A program made the translations under genes and the position numbers. The notes under the pieces are model-generated. The model did no database searches. It was not told where the DNA came from and saw only the letters and a program-made list of their open reading frames with translations. Of a DNA stretch of 64,000 nt, positions 31,401-45,500 are shown piece by piece; position 1 is the first letter of the stretch; every line of letters starts with the position of its first letter. The DNA is from Branchiostoma floridae (taxonomy: Eukaryota > Chordata > Leptocardii > Amphioxiformes > Branchiostomatidae). Location: contig NC_049992.1 of NCBI RefSeq assembly GCF_000003815.2, forward strand, positions 11,937,450-12,001,449, written 5' to 3'.

Positions 31401-34400
31401 TCAGCATTCTGGACAGCTGGTCAGCTTAGCATCTTCTCATGAGTTTGAAGAGATGGGACACACCAATGGAAACAGTAGGCAGAAATCAAGTGAGGTAAAG
31501 AGTACCAATCAGCACCAAGGACAGCAGCCCTGGCACCAAGACTCCACCATTCAGCACCATGGACAGACAAACAAACAGGGATGGAACAGCCATCAGAACC
31601 AAAGGATGACCAATCAGGACCAAGGGCAGAGATGGTCAGAGGTAGACAGAGAACGTGGTGAATTCACTAGCCAGCTGACCCCTCAGGATCACAGCACAAC
31701 CACAGCTAGTAACTTCAACCTGCAACATGGACAAGTTCCACCCATTTGCTCAACTGCCTCCTTACAGTCAACATGCAAACAGGTGGAAATGTCAACTGAT
31801 GACAATTCTCTAGCTTTGGATAATGAACTGTACCGAATGCAGGTAGGAAATGTACAGCCTGTTTTTTCACCAGACATCCAGCAAGCCAAGTCAGGTGTGA
31901 AAAAACAGTCACCGATAGCAACCGTTCTCCCACAAGTTCGGACCAGGTCAATGATACAACAGACACCAGAATCAACAAAGATGGAGAATACTGATGTGAA
32001 AGGCCAAGAGATGAAAGAAAGAGAAGGAACCATTGAGCCACAGGTCAATGTTACAAAGCTGAGAGGGAGAAAGAGCAGAAAGAAACTAAAGCCAGCAGTG
32101 AAGTCAGTAGAAGATAGTCAGATGGAAAGTGAAGCAGTTGATATCAGTGATCTTCCTGGTACAAGTGGTCTGGCATTGAATGTATCAAAAACTAATAAGA
32201 GGTCAAAATCAGAAAGCAGAGAGGAGAGTGATAAGGGACACATGAAAAAGGATGAAATTAGCTATCCGAGCCCCAGCCCGTATTCTCCAGACTGCCCACC
32301 AGTCCCATTCCAATCTTCTGAAGAGTTGCCTGCTTGGAGACAATCTGGGAGGTTCAGGAAGAGATCTCATTCTTGCACTGACTTGTCTAACAGTAAGGGT
32401 GGGGTGATGAAAGCATCTAGGGATAAGCCTGGAAGTGTGGAGAAGAGGAAAGCAAAGATGGTAGGAAACAAAACTCCTAGTATTGCAAAGGGATCAACAT
32501 ATGAGGCCAAAGCTCTTGCACAGTCTTCAACAGGGCTGCAACACATGAAAATAAGGAAAGCAATACAGATGTGGAGCCCAGCTTCCCTCACAGATATGTC
32601 AAAGAGTGCAGACCAGAGTAAAAGTGCATCTGTCTATGACTTTGAAGACCATGAAGCAGATGTCCCAGGAATAAAGCCTGCAGTAAGGAGTGCAAAGAAA
32701 GTGACCAGACTACAAAATCCGATTAACACTCCTGATACCAGACTGAAGCATGTTAACACACTAGGAGAAGCTGAAGATGCCAACAGTGACAAGAGGGACA
32801 CAGTCAAGCAATATGTAAGCCCATACTCAGATGTGGAAGAGCCAGAGAGTGATGACCCATATGAGGAGGATGTCAGTGAAGCTGAGGCTATGCACCATGT
32901 TCGCCCTCAAGCGCCCAACATCTTAAAGGACGAGTTTCCTAAAAAGAGCTCATTTCATGATTCCCAAATACTGCGTTACCAGGACAGTGATGAGAACTTT
33001 AGCAACACTTATGATGACAGAAAAGAAGACACCTTTGAAAAAGTAGTTCACTTCTCAAAGGCGAAGAATTCACCGCCTCAAGGTAGTGAGGAAGAGCTCT
33101 TTGGGAGTGAAGGAGAGGGTATGACAAAGGAGTCTGTTGACCCTTTGTCTTTAGATATATTTAGCCAGGGAAAGACACTTCAGAGTGACTCTCCTAGTTT
33201 GAAGAAGACTCTTGCTATTGCACGGAAGTGGGCAACTGGGAAATCAGCAAAAGCAAAGGAGAATAACTCTCGAGTTGTCAGCGATCAACACCAGTCAGAC
33301 AGGTAGGTAATGATTAAACCATTTTTTGGGGGAGGCAAATCTCTTTTTTTATCGTTCCCATTCAGTTCCTCAACAATAGTCACCCACTATGTTTTGACCG
33401 GCTCCTTTGTCTGATACATGATTTTGTTTTCAAGTAAGTTGCAATCCAGAAGACAGCTTGAAAACAGGAAGAGATTTTTTAAACCATTCTTGTTGCATCT
33501 TACCAACTGTTTTGAGTCAATGACAGTCTCAAATGTCAGTTCATATCTCTGAAGCTTTTTTTAGCATTCTGTGAACAGATCCTGTCATCAATACCGTTTA
33601 CGATTCACAAATTGTTTTACAGTGACAGCTCCTCATCTCCCTCCCTGTGGATCATGGAAGACTTCTTCAAACCAGGTACTTCCCGAGATGTAAAGCCTCA
33701 GGTATCCAGAAATACAAGTCAAGGTACCAAAAGGTTGGTGCTTAGTATTTATCAATCATTTTCATTTTCTCCTTGCTATATCTGGCTACGGCTAAGAGAT
33801 TTTGTTTGTTGAACTAGGTTAAATCTCCTTTCTCACCTCTTACTGTAAATGCAGCAATGTTTGTGGTGGCTTAATGTTCACAGTTTTCACCGTGGTTGAT
33901 TCACCACGAACTCAAAACCAACGCAAACATTTCTCTATTACAGTATGTGACTCCAGTATATGGTGCTACTACAAACTCAAAACCACAGTGAACACTCCAT
34001 TCTCATGCTCTGCAAAATTAGTGTATGCTCACCATGATAACTCCATTTTCCAGCTGTAATGGATGTCATGCAACTACATTTTTTCAGGAAAGGTCAGTTG
34101 ACCATGAACATTGATGACGTGGATCCCGGTAGCTCAACAGAAGCTAGCCAGTCCCAGGACTACTTCTCACTTAAGTAAAGAACACATTTGTTCCTAAAAT
34201 TTCCTTAATATGAAGAAAATGATTTTAGATGCTTAGATTTATGCAGCTTGTTTTGCTTCAAATGTTAACTTAAGTAACTTTGAAGTAGAGTATGTACAAA
34301 TAACTCATATTTTATGATCTTTTGAACCGTTGCAATGGCCTATTAATTTATTCAAGATTCTACAATGCATGATGTTTCTCACCTTAAACAACAAGTACAA

Positions 34401-35299
34401 TGTGTACATGTATCAATGTTGTCCATTTTAGGATTCCAGATTCACCAGTGAGGCCCCGCCATGACCTGAGTACTGAGCAGGTAGTACCAGACCAGTCACC
34501 TGCTACACCACAGAGCATACGGCTGCCACCGTCTCCTAAGCAGTCTCGAGGATCAGGTACATGCATGACTATGCAGAGTATTGATTGAAAAAAAGCCTGT
34601 CAGCTAGTAAATGCTTTGACATTTATAAATAGTACCGTGTACATGTATATGATAACTACACAAGGTACTTCATTTCGTCTTGACTTAAGTTTGTATCTTT
34701 GATTAACTCTATCAGATGTTGCTGCAATAGAAGTACACCTGGCCTCTCCTTCTACGAAGGATGTAGAATTCTCTTACTTTCTACCTTAGTCTCCTATTTA
34801 CTAATAGACAGGACTCTAGCCAGCTCGACATTTTTTTCCGTCAGCCAATTCCCATTGTCACAAAAACACTATCCCAGGAGTTAGAGAGACTGAACTGAGA
34901 CCTTGAAAAACAGGTTTTAATGAGATTATCGTATGCGAAAGGGCACCGACACACATTATCAACAATCATAACAATAGCAAAACAAACAGTGTGTGGCTTT
35001 TACGGCCGTGGACGGCGTCCCCAAGCCGCCTGTAGCTTCCACCAAGGAGCTTTTATCAGATTTTTGTCCGTCAAAGTTGACGGATTGGTTTTAAAAATTT
35101 TCCGTCGTATGCAGCAAATTTCGGTCAATTGACGGAAAAACGGACGTTTGCTAGAGCCCTGCTAATAGATGTTTTGTATTGCTGTATTTCAGGCCTGAAG
35201 AGGAAACTGTGTGACAGCAGTGCCTCATGGTTTGTGGATGCCAGCAGGGAGTGCCTCAAGCAGCTGAGGAGCAGCTCCCACAGGACTGCACACAAATGA
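28403..35299 (+). CDS. IHO1 (CCDC36)-like meiotic recombination protein
   Basis: Ten coding exons join in phase: 28403-28594, 29064-29264, 29603-29767, 30023-30169, 30427-30524, 30696-33302, 33623-33733, 34088-34174, 34432-34556 and 35193-35299, giving 1,279 aa. The N-terminal part matches the order of motifs I recall in human IHO1: SQMIDSQNSDVLF (human DSQFLFGSQ), KYKAQGALFP (KYQTKPQLF), then NRKRAKERDDREILNLFVSM (KKRAKDKCDSETLYNFVSN), leading into a coiled coil across exons 3-6. The last exon has an SASWFVDAS motif like the human MSWFSDL near the C terminus. IHO1 binds HORMAD1 and promotes meiotic double-strand breaks on chromosome axes. The 2.6-kb exon 6 encodes a Gln/Ser-rich, probably disordered region with repeated HQGQ and HHGQ motifs. 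The protein is about twice the human length. An upstream noncoding exon ends at 26508. Confidence 0.65.
29778..29885. mobile_element. 108-bp palindromic MITE in the IHO1-like intron
   Basis: CATAGCCTG at 29778-29786 matches CAGGCTATG at 29877-29885. Inside, GGCCCAATACTTTTGCTGGCT pairs with AGCCAGCAAAAGTATTGAGCC around an 8-nt loop, and CCATCATCC faces GGATAGGATGG. No coding capacity. Confidence 0.65.
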
Positions 35300-36567
35300 T
35301 TGCTTCTTATGTTGACACTTTCACTTATGGTTTAGGGCAATGTAGCAGATGGTCTTAGTTACAGGATTTCTTTTTGATCTAAATGTCAGTATGATAACGT
35401 GCCAACAATGCTACAACACCCTCGTAATCAAGCGGTTAGAGAGACAACAACAACAACAGTAAGCCAAGGACCAGGTTCAGTGTACAGATTGATGTGATCT
35501 TTAATACTGCGACTCAGTTATAAAGGTACAACAGATGTGTGGTTTGACGTTCTTGAAGCCCACTGTTACATCAACATGGAGCTTTCTTGAAAAAGCCTTT
35601 ATCTCTTTTGTTGTTGCCATTGCTCTCAGGGATACCCATCTTTTCTTTTTGCATTATTTTGTTTTCTAACTTTTGCACCAAAGAATGGATATGAAATGGT
35701 TGTGAGGAACATTTCCAAACAAGACTTCTATGGATGACATGGTTACATTGCTAATAGTACAAAGATTGTCATAAGACTGTATTGTAAGTATCAGAATCAC
35801 TTTGTAATCAACACTTTTAATAAGATTCAATAGATTTTGGTATTTATCTTCTGTGACTTCAAAATCACCTTTATGTGTTAAGAGCCTACTATTTTGAAAA
35901 AGAAAAAAAAGGTTGCGAATTTCATGTTTTGACAGTTTGCTACCATGGTGAAACACACCAGTCATGTTAGTTTGAAGGACCCTGTTCTAGGTTAATAACT
36001 TAATGACAGAAGTTTCAAGTTCAAGTTTGAAATGATTGACAAAGAATTTGATAGTTTCATTTCTTTTTGACAATGTTGTTGTTTGGATTGATGATACCAC
36101 TGTTTGCCCATAGTACACTTTTAAGTGATCAGTTTAATAGTACACTTTTAAGTGATCAGTTTAAAGTATAGGAATTTACATTGCTTGTTAAAGTTTGACA
36201 CTCACACATTTTGAAAACCATTTCGTTGATTTCACATATTATTGGTAAATATTCATGCTGTGTGATACTGTCAGGTAAAAACCTATTAAAGATCGTTTTG
36301 CCTTTCAAATATTTCTGTCCATTGATCTTTCCAACATTCTCTCATCGCAACTTTGTTACCGCAACTTTCCACCTGTCGCATCCAATAAGAGCCAAAGAGC
36401 CAATGCAAGTGCCAATGCACCTTGTCTTAGTCTCGCTAAATCTCGCGAGGTTCTTGTCCGCGAGGTTTGGCGTTGTCTCTTCGTCAGTGTGTGTGTTTGT
36501 CTGTGCGGCGCGGCGGGTGGCTGTGGTTGTACTTTACGGCCAATCTGCCGACAAATTTCGGCTCACA
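35300..36567 (+). other. IHO1-like 3'UTR and promoter of the zinc-finger/STPR locus
   Basis: The first part is AT-rich and probably 3'UTR; an ATTAAA occurs near 36287. A 27-bp unit with TAGTACACTTTTAAGTGATC is duplicated at about 36112-36163. From about 36430 the sequence turns GC-rich with no TATA box, consistent with a CpG-type promoter for the exon at 36568. Confidence 0.35.
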
Positions 36568-39500
36568 ATGCGACAGAAAGGCGTTCCAGCTCGTCTAGAG
36601 CAAGATGGTTCGAACAAGGTAAGGATAGGATTCTCGAAGTTCATTTCTGGCCCGTGGGAAACTTGCGTGAACTCGATCGTGAGAGGAGTCGTCTAAAAAT
36701 TCTAGGCCACCTTTTGTTCACGCCAGCTAGGTCATGATGGTGGCCGATTTGACTCAAGAATTAGCTAATAAAGGCCTCCTAAACGCCTGTTTCTTATGCA
36801 GTATTTACATGCACTACATGTGCATGCGGACATGTAGCTAGCTGGTTAGTGTTAGCGTTGGAAGTAGAGTTCCTCGCCGGTAGGGATATGCTAGAAGAAA
36901 ACGAGGTGAAGTACGCGTCTGCCATATTTACGTTTGTACACCACTTGCACTGGCACCAGACAGCCACACCCTGGCTGGGAAAAATCCTGATCATGCTGTT
37001 TGTTGGTTTCAGATTTAGCCTGTAGATGCAGATCACAAAACTATTTGAAGTCATAATTTCTAACTTTTAGCTCGGATCTTCCTTTAGTTTTTTTCGGAAC
37101 TAAAGTCTAAACTTGGCACATTTTTTTGGTCCGAATCGTCTTCCAGTTGAAGAATCGCCATGTTGCTATCACTGTTTATTCACTGGTGCAGATTTACATT
37201 CATGGCGTGTTTGGAGAACCGTCTGTGTGCTTTAAGTTTCAAAGTGGGTCTATTGCTTTGATTAACAATTAACCAAAGGTTATCCATTGGAGCTTTGTTA
37301 ATTGATGGCACTTGTATGATGAAATCCTTCAAATACAAATTAAAGCGATAATGATATCTATTAGATTCAGATGTCAATGATTAAAAAAATAATCTGTCAT
37401 ATTCCTCATAGCCTGGGCAGGTGGAGGGTGCACAAGGAGACAGTCAAGCCTCCTGGTTTGAAGCCCCAGAGATGGTTGCCATGACAACAGAAGCAGCCTC
37501 CTCCCATGCCAGCACTGATGGAGAGGACTCCTCCAGACCTGACACCATGGGTGATGTCGGTAAGTGATCTTGCCTTTTTTGTAAAAATGATGAGTTTGAT
37601 TGAAATTTCCTCTATCGTTCATGTAAAAATTTGGTCTTTCCTGGAGCCATGTGTTATGTTTATATACTAGAAAATCTATTGTCTGCTGTGTGGTCCTTTA
37701 ATGGGGCAACTTACCACAACGGGTCGTAACGTCATAGAGGCGATTCACTCTATCAGCCGTACTAGGTAATGTTGAGGTCATTTTTGTTGTTTCATGGCTG
37801 GTTGCTAATTTTACACGAATGATAGAGGAAATTTCATTGTACTGGCACTTTAAAAATGTGTACCACCGTACATTGGGAGTAATTCAGCTATAGAGGAAAG
37901 GGGCTTTAGAAGAGTTGCATGTATAACATTAAAAAAAAGGATCAATATTAAAATCTACCCACTGTACACACAACTTCAGAATGTCAAGTTGTAGTAATAG
38001 TTATAATTGGTTGAGGAACTACTGTTATATGTCTGTTCTGATACATCTTCTTTGGAGGTAGGTGACCAACATCGACGAGCCGATTTACATACATATGAAG
38101 TATGTTCACTCAAAAAATGTGTCATTGGTGTGTCCCATGCATTATTGATGTCCCATAATTTCCAGTGAATTACATTTTGATAAAGAGTTGTTATGGGATA
38201 CCAATATGACAGGTATGCTAATGATACCTCCGGGCTCCCACTAATAAAAATACAACACTTGGTATCTATTGCAAACTTCCGTGTCCACATTTACATACTA
38301 GTATCTTTCTGATCATAAAATGGTACAGAGTTTAGTAACCAGTACTTGGCTTGTTGTATTATACTAGTATAAGTATAAAACTATAATGCAACTGTCCAAG
38401 CTTAGTATCATAAGACAAATTTTATCATGCCATTTTATCATGTATCATGTTGCAGACAGCCAAGAGTTTATTGAGGTCTCATTCCGGACTTTTGCTCTCT
38501 CATTGAAAACAACGTATTATTATGCAACTTTAATGGGCGAAAATCCAATAAAGAAACCGTTCTGCTGGAGATGTTTTAATTTCTATTACAAGAGCACTTA
38601 TCCAGTAATCAATAAAAAAAATACCCTCAAAATCTGACCGATGGATCGATTTTTATAATATCTATAACTGCACAGAAAAACTATCCAGAAAGTGGGGCTT
38701 TCCTTCAGTGACCCGCTTACCGCATTACTCAGGACAAACAAAGGTACACGTCCGAGAATCGCCAGAATGCCGAAACTTTTCCAACCGATCCTGTCAGAAA
38801 TACACAACCTTTCATCTCAAATCCTTCGATATGACATGGGGGCGATAAAAGGCAATTTATCACCTACATAAACACACGATTTTGGGCCCCATTTATATTT
38901 TGGAAGGATCTACGTTTGAGTGTCCACCGGCAGAGTAATACCGGAACGAGACCTTAATTCCATCGATTATTAAGATGTCTTGGCAAACAAAAGAATACTT
39001 GTCCCCCAATAATCTCTGAAAATATTTCCGTCTCAAGTCAAACCGTTACCTAGCAACGCCTCAAGAAACGTCGCCCACATCTTGCCGCATATAAGAAGCG
39101 CCCCCTACCCAACTCTAGTAAAAGTACAATTTTTTGAAAAGAACTTTAATTGCTATTTTGACGTGTCGGAGCAGCAATTAAAAGTGCTTGCTTTACATTA
39201 TGGGTTAGAATGATATGCTATGTCCATCTGGTTTTCATCTAAACCGGAAGAGAATGCAAGAAATGGCTTTTTTCGATACTAAACCACGTGTGTATGCTGC
39301 TGGAAGAAAGGGGGAGTAACTGTAAGGGCATTTAGATAAAAATCGAATCGGAATTAGCCCCCAAAACCAAAGACATTCACATATCACGAACAGCTGTAAA
39401 GCCAAGCCTCTACAATAGCCAAAGTAGGTACCCGCGTCTAGAAAAGAAAGAGAAATGCTGCTGATAGTCCAGGTAGCGCGCTGTAGAAGTCAGTCTAAAG

Positions 39501-42500
39501 AAGGGATGGGCAATGCCTCACTGAGATAGTGCGGTGTTCAACGTATAAATTCGCGATCAGGTTGGCCCAAAAGTAGCTTTTCCCCCTTGGCGAGTAGGAG
39601 AACGGTAAATGAAATCTCATTGACACCAAATTGTAGCACTCACAAAGGAAGGAGAGCTTAAGGGACGGGACCTATCACAGAACAAAGTAAGAACTTTTAC
39701 AAGGAGAGTTAGAATACTGCCCAGGTATCAATTTTTCATCACCCCTGGCTAGAAATTCGCTTAAATATTACTATTTTGCGATCCGGATGTCCGAGTGTAG
39801 AAATTCGCGTCATGTAGACTTTGTCTGGGGTTTTATCCTTTCTTTTTCATAAAGGAGGGGGGGGGGTAGAGTAGCGGGGATTTGTGTCCCTGTCGGGTGG
39901 CCATGTTTAGTTTAAGTGTGGGTGTGTTTGCGGGGATTGGGGGGGGGGGGGGTTGGGGTAAAGAGAAGCAACAACACAGGTTTCGGTCAGAAAAATCGAA
40001 GTACGGGATACATATCGTTTAGTTGTATAGTCAGTTTAACCTACTTTCAAACATACGATTATGGGAGAAGCAGAATAGCAGAATACAACAAGAGTTAATA
40101 TCGTGCCTGACACAGCATAGCGCGTCGTTTTGTCTTGTATTGGACGCTGTCCCTGACACTAGAACACGGACAGTACTCATTTTTCTTTGTTTTGCTGTTC
40201 TGTGGGTCATTGAAAGAGACACAACTTCGGCCTGACATCTAATATCTGTATTTGACGCTTACACAAGTGGTCCGCGAAAATAGGTTTACAATATAAGGGG
40301 TATTTCTATAGATTCTGTGCGTATGTGCTTGTCGGGAAATGCTTTATAGACGCCTTACATGATCAAGATAGCTTTCCAATATGTCTCCATCTTACTAATG
40401 CACTTTTTCTGGCATTTTCGTAACTCTAGATGATTGCAAATCCTTCTAATACAGGTAAAATAAAAATAAGAAGTAAATCAACCCCACGAAATATGGTCTC
40501 GTCCGTCACCATGGCAACGGATAGAGTTACGCAATGTAACGAACCCTCAAAAATCGTAGATTAAATCCTGGGTAAACATTGTTTTGAAATTTTTGCCCTA
40601 GCTCAAATCGTTGATTTTTAAGGAATATTTTTCATTTTTATTAAGGTCTCATTCCGGACTTTTGCTCTCTCATTGAAAACAACGTATTATTATGCAACTT
40701 TAATGGGCGAAAATCCAATAAAGAAACCGTTCTGCTGGAGATGTTTTGATTTCTATTACAAGAGCACTTATCCAGTAATCAATAAAAAAAATACCCTCAA
40801 AATCTGACCGATGGATCGATTTTTATAATATCTATAACTGCACAGAAAAACTATCCAGAAAGTGGGGCTTTCCTTCAGTGACCCGCTTACCGCATTACTC
40901 AGGACAAACAAAGGTACACGTCCGAGAATCGCCAGAATGCCGAAACTTTTCCAACCGATCCTGTCAGAAATACACAACCTTTCATCTCAAATCCTTCGAT
41001 ATGACATGGGGGCGATAAAAGGCAATTTATCACCTACATAAACACACGATTTTGGGCCCCATTTATATTTTGGAAGGATCTACGTTTGAGTGTCCACCGG
41101 CGGAGTGATACCGGAACGAGACCTTGAGTACATGTGCTGCCTAGTTTCTACAATGTATAAGTGTTGACTACCTACATGTACATACTAGTAGAACAATCCT
41201 TGTATAATAGTTAATACCATGGTATAATCCATGTTAGTCAACTTAATGGCTGTTGTACAGTTTTTTTACCGATTTCTATTGCTACTTACCTCAATCGTGT
41301 GATTCCGAGGAAGGGGCAGCAATCAAATCAGATTTCGTATTTTCAAGATGGCGGCCCCCAGGATAGCATTGTTGTTAAGGCAGGTGAGCTGGGTTTCAGT
41401 CTTTACTTTCTCTTAACTGTCAAATGTAGAAGGTAGTCGACATTGTAGAGAAAACCTTTGTAACCTGACTACTAATTTGGTGATATCATGCCCATTTGTA
41501 TAACAGAAGTGGTAGATTCAGCTAGCCCAAATTTTGCTCATCTTCCAGTAATTTTTTTCACAGTAGTTCTAGTTCTCAGACAAGGATAAATGTCCATAAG
41601 ACTCACCTTTAGTGTTGATGGTAGCTTGGAAACTACATATCTTACAGTAAGTAATATCTTACAACAAAGTTGTCAGTTTAATGAAACAGGGAAGAACTTA
41701 GAACTTCAAGGTATTGCATGTTGAAGGCTTAGATGGCTCAAAAGATTAAAGATTTGTCAGTGTGTCCATGCCTGCTCACAATCCTTATATGGGGGCTGCT
41801 GTCCTTCAAACTTCACTGGTTTTATTGCTGCCAATTTCTTTCAAACTCCTTTTCAAAATGAACCCTTACAATACACATGGCACCCCCAATAAGGAATGTT
41901 GCACAGTTAGGGACCTGACGTTATTTACTGGGGGGGGAGGGCTGGTGCAAAATAGGTCTGGTAAAAAATTTTTCAATGGCCCCCCCCATGCCCCCCAAAA
42001 TTTTTCTATGGCCCTCCCCCCGCCCCAAAAAATTTTTCAATGGTCCCCCCCCAAATTTTTCCTTGACTTTTCCATTACACATAGTCTGTCATTAAATAAT
42101 ATAGCAATAACAATAGCGGTAGCGTTGTTTGAACGTGACGACGATCGAGGTGTCAAGACCCGCGCGTCAACAAATTACGCACGTTGGAGTCCTGCGGGGG
42201 CATATGTTATCTCCCAAAGTTTTACAACAGCCGAGTTTTCATTTTGATGACATATATACAAACATGTAGCACTTGATGTTGTTACACTCACGCTGCAACG
42301 GTTATAAGACTTACCTTGTCTGATACCACTTCTCCGATCTACGTGAAAAAAGTCTCTGGTAACGTTTAATACGCAAGATCACGAAACTGAGCGTTTCCGC
42401 CAGACCGACGGCTAGCTGTTAAAGGCCGTCCAGGGATCGGAGGGCCGAAGGCCCGACCGGTCTCGGGGGTTAGGGGCATGCTACCCGGGAAATTTTGATA

Positions 42501-45500
42501 TTTTTGACCCTCTAAAACGAAATTTCCCGCATTCTGTGAGGCAAAAAAATGTGGATTTTATGCGTCCACATCAACGAAGAGAAAAGCGGGCGGGGAGGGG
42601 CGGTAATCCAAGGCGATCTTTTCCACCACACATGTACGAAATTTACACAAAAGAAAACAAATTAATGTTGTAGTTGGAAGAGACTTGGGTACATTTTAGC
42701 GATATCGTTACGAACACCGCTTCAAGACTGCTTCAATCTTTCCAAAACGGGAGTTATTTCGACCAATTGCAACCTACAAACTTGCCAAAAAAATTTCGCG
42801 CCACCATGATTACGTCATATGCTGCAGAGAGCCCGCTGTCACGAAAGTAAACATCGTAATGTTTTATCCCGTTGCCGTCCGGGAACCATTCCGTATACAA
42901 AGAACAGATGCACGTAGGATTGATATTCATACCAATTTTAGTTTCTATAGTTTTCTTAAACTTCGTGCGAACATGGAATCACACGACAGAGGCGGCTGCA
43001 GAAAATTTCTCAGTCTCAGTATGGGGAGGGCAAACTATATCAACGTAATCCTTGGGGGTCCGGGGCATGCTCCCCCGGGAAAATTTGGAAACCTTGACTG
43101 TCTGAAACGATCTTTCCTAAATTTTGATGGGCAAAATTTGCTGGCAGACTAAGCTAAGTTTAATAGCCTTTCTATTAGAACTTCACATGGTTTTGAGGGC
43201 GACGACGCCCCAACGTATTTCCACGATTTCGAGCGCCGGGCATGGCACGAGCCGTCGCAAGGTAGGTCTGGAGAAATGTCATTCAAATGATGAAGTTTGG
43301 ACCCTCTGAGACACGATTTTCGGCATTTTGAGGGATAAATTTCGCTGGTAGACTATGCTAAATGTAATGACAATTTTCTGTCAGAGGAAGAGATTTTTAA
43401 TGGCAACGAGTGCCGCAGTGTTGTGTGCGCCGGAGGCGCAAGCCGTCGCAAGGGACGTCCAGAGAAAAATTAAAATGTTGACCATCTGAAACTTCATTTC
43501 CTGCATTTCAGGGGCACATTTTGGTTGTATTTATCAAGGCCCCTAAGGCAATTTTTTTTCAATGGCCCCCCCCTCGGCTCAAAAAATTTTTCAATGGCCC
43601 CCCCCTCGGCTCAAAAAATTTTTCAATGGCCCCCCCCACCTATGCACCAGCCCTCCCCCCCCGGTAAATATCGTCAGGTCCCTTAAGGCATTGGTGCTAG
43701 TTACTGTACAATCATGAGTAAGAAAAAGAGCACTGAATAGATACAGGTGACACTTGTAAAAAAAACTTTTGATATCTTTCATCATTCTCACAGTTTTCTC
43801 TTTCTTTCCAAATCACAGAGCTGCATGGTGAATCATGGTTTGATGTAGAAGATGAACAGGCAGGAGAACAAGTATGCTGTAGTCCTGTTGATACAGAGGA
43901 AAGCACTGACTACTTATCCTCTGCAGACAACAGTGACCATATGTTCAAGAACAGGCCAGACTCTGACCAATGTACATCTCAACATTATAGCAAGAGCCAC
44001 ACTACAGAAAATCATATCAAGTCACTCTCACATGAGACACAGGATCAGGATGATTTTGTATCAGAAGACATTGGGAAGACAGATGTTGATGATGTGACAG
44101 TTGACCACAGTTTAGTAGAGAATAGTCAGCATAGCTTATCAAACATAGAGGAAGGCAAAGAATCCACAAATGTTAAGTACTACTGCAACCAGCCAGAGTG
44201 TGGCTACAAAACTTTCAAAAGTCGGACTGGGTGGACGTTACACATGAGGGAACACAAGAGTGACTATAGGTACCGCTGTGAGCACTGTGACTTTGGCTGT
44301 TTTACAGAAAGGAGACTCAAAGAGCACATGGCTTGCAAGCACACTGGAACACCTATCTGTTTCTGTAGCTTCTGCAAGAAGGGCTTTGTCACTTTTACAG
44401 GTCTACGCCACCATGAATCTCTCCATAAAAATGAACTGTACCCTTGTGATTACTGTGACAAAGTCTACAAAAACAAGAAAGACAAAGAGAAGCACAAGAG
44501 GACTCACCAGCTGAGTTTTGCCTGCAAACTTTGCTCGGCTACATTTGTTTGGAAACATCATGCAGTAACGCATCTTAAAGTGGTACATAAAAAGTTAGCT
44601 GAGGAGGTAAAGTCAGACTGGGACAAATCAATGAAGGAAGTACCTAAGGAAGTCCCTAAAGTAATCAGAAAGTCAAGTTCCAGCATAGATGAAAGTCAAG
44701 CTGTTGAAAGTTCAAAGGGTATTAGTAAAGGAAATGTAGAGAAGGAGAAAAAGGCAAGAAGGTCAAATAACAAGGATGGTAATTTTGTAAAGGAAAAAGG
44801 ACGTAAAAGTTTACGGCTTCAAAGAAAACTTGCTGTAGGTAAGAAATCAAAGGAGACATCATGTGGCACAGAGAACAGTCCTTCACTACAGGAGTCAGGT
44901 GGTAACAACAAAATGAAAACAGATGATGCCTTATGTAGTGTCAGTACATTAGATGGAGCTGGTTTAGATGCTGCCACTCCTGATGTTTTAGACATAGCAA
45001 GTCAACTGAAGAAGGAGACCAGGTACGAGTGTACTGTGCAAGGGTGTGGAAAGACATTCAAAGCCAAGAAGGTGTACAAACTCCACATGAAAGCTCACAA
45101 TGAGTGCAATGATGTCACCATGCAGCAGATAGAAAACATGGACAAAGATGGCAAAGACTGCGAGAACAAGATCGCATGTCCAGTAGAAGGCTGTGGGAAG
45201 AAGTTCAAGAACAAAAAGGTTTTCAAGTTGCACATGCAGGGCCATAACGATAATTATCCCTTCAGATGTGACATTTGTAACTTTGGGTGCTTCCAGCAGC
45301 GTAAACTGAGGGAGCATACAGCTACTGTACATATAGGTATTCCTGTGTGCTTCTGTCCTGTATGCGGGAAGGAATTTCTCTCCTACTCAGGGCTGAACCG
45401 CCACAAGTACACCCATCGGGAGGAGGTGTACAAGTGTGATGTTTGTGAGAAGGAGTACAAGAATGCCAAGGAGAGAGACAGGCACAGGCGCTCACACGAG

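Noticed and set aside
36211-36567. Long N-terminal extension of the zinc-finger/STPR protein from an upstream ATG
   Set aside because: The sequence is open but has UTR-like composition, and the ATG at 36568 is well placed in the GC-rich leader. Kept only as a possible alternative start.
38475-41123. Paired direct repeats read as LTRs of a retroelement
   Set aside because: The repeats start GG and end CC rather than TG and CA. Each has its own inverted ends, there is no evident primer site or polypurine tract, and no retroelement protein is visible between them.
41762-42247. 161-codon plus-strand frame
   Set aside because: It runs across the left end of the Harbinger-like element and its C/A-rich repeats, with no protein similarity.
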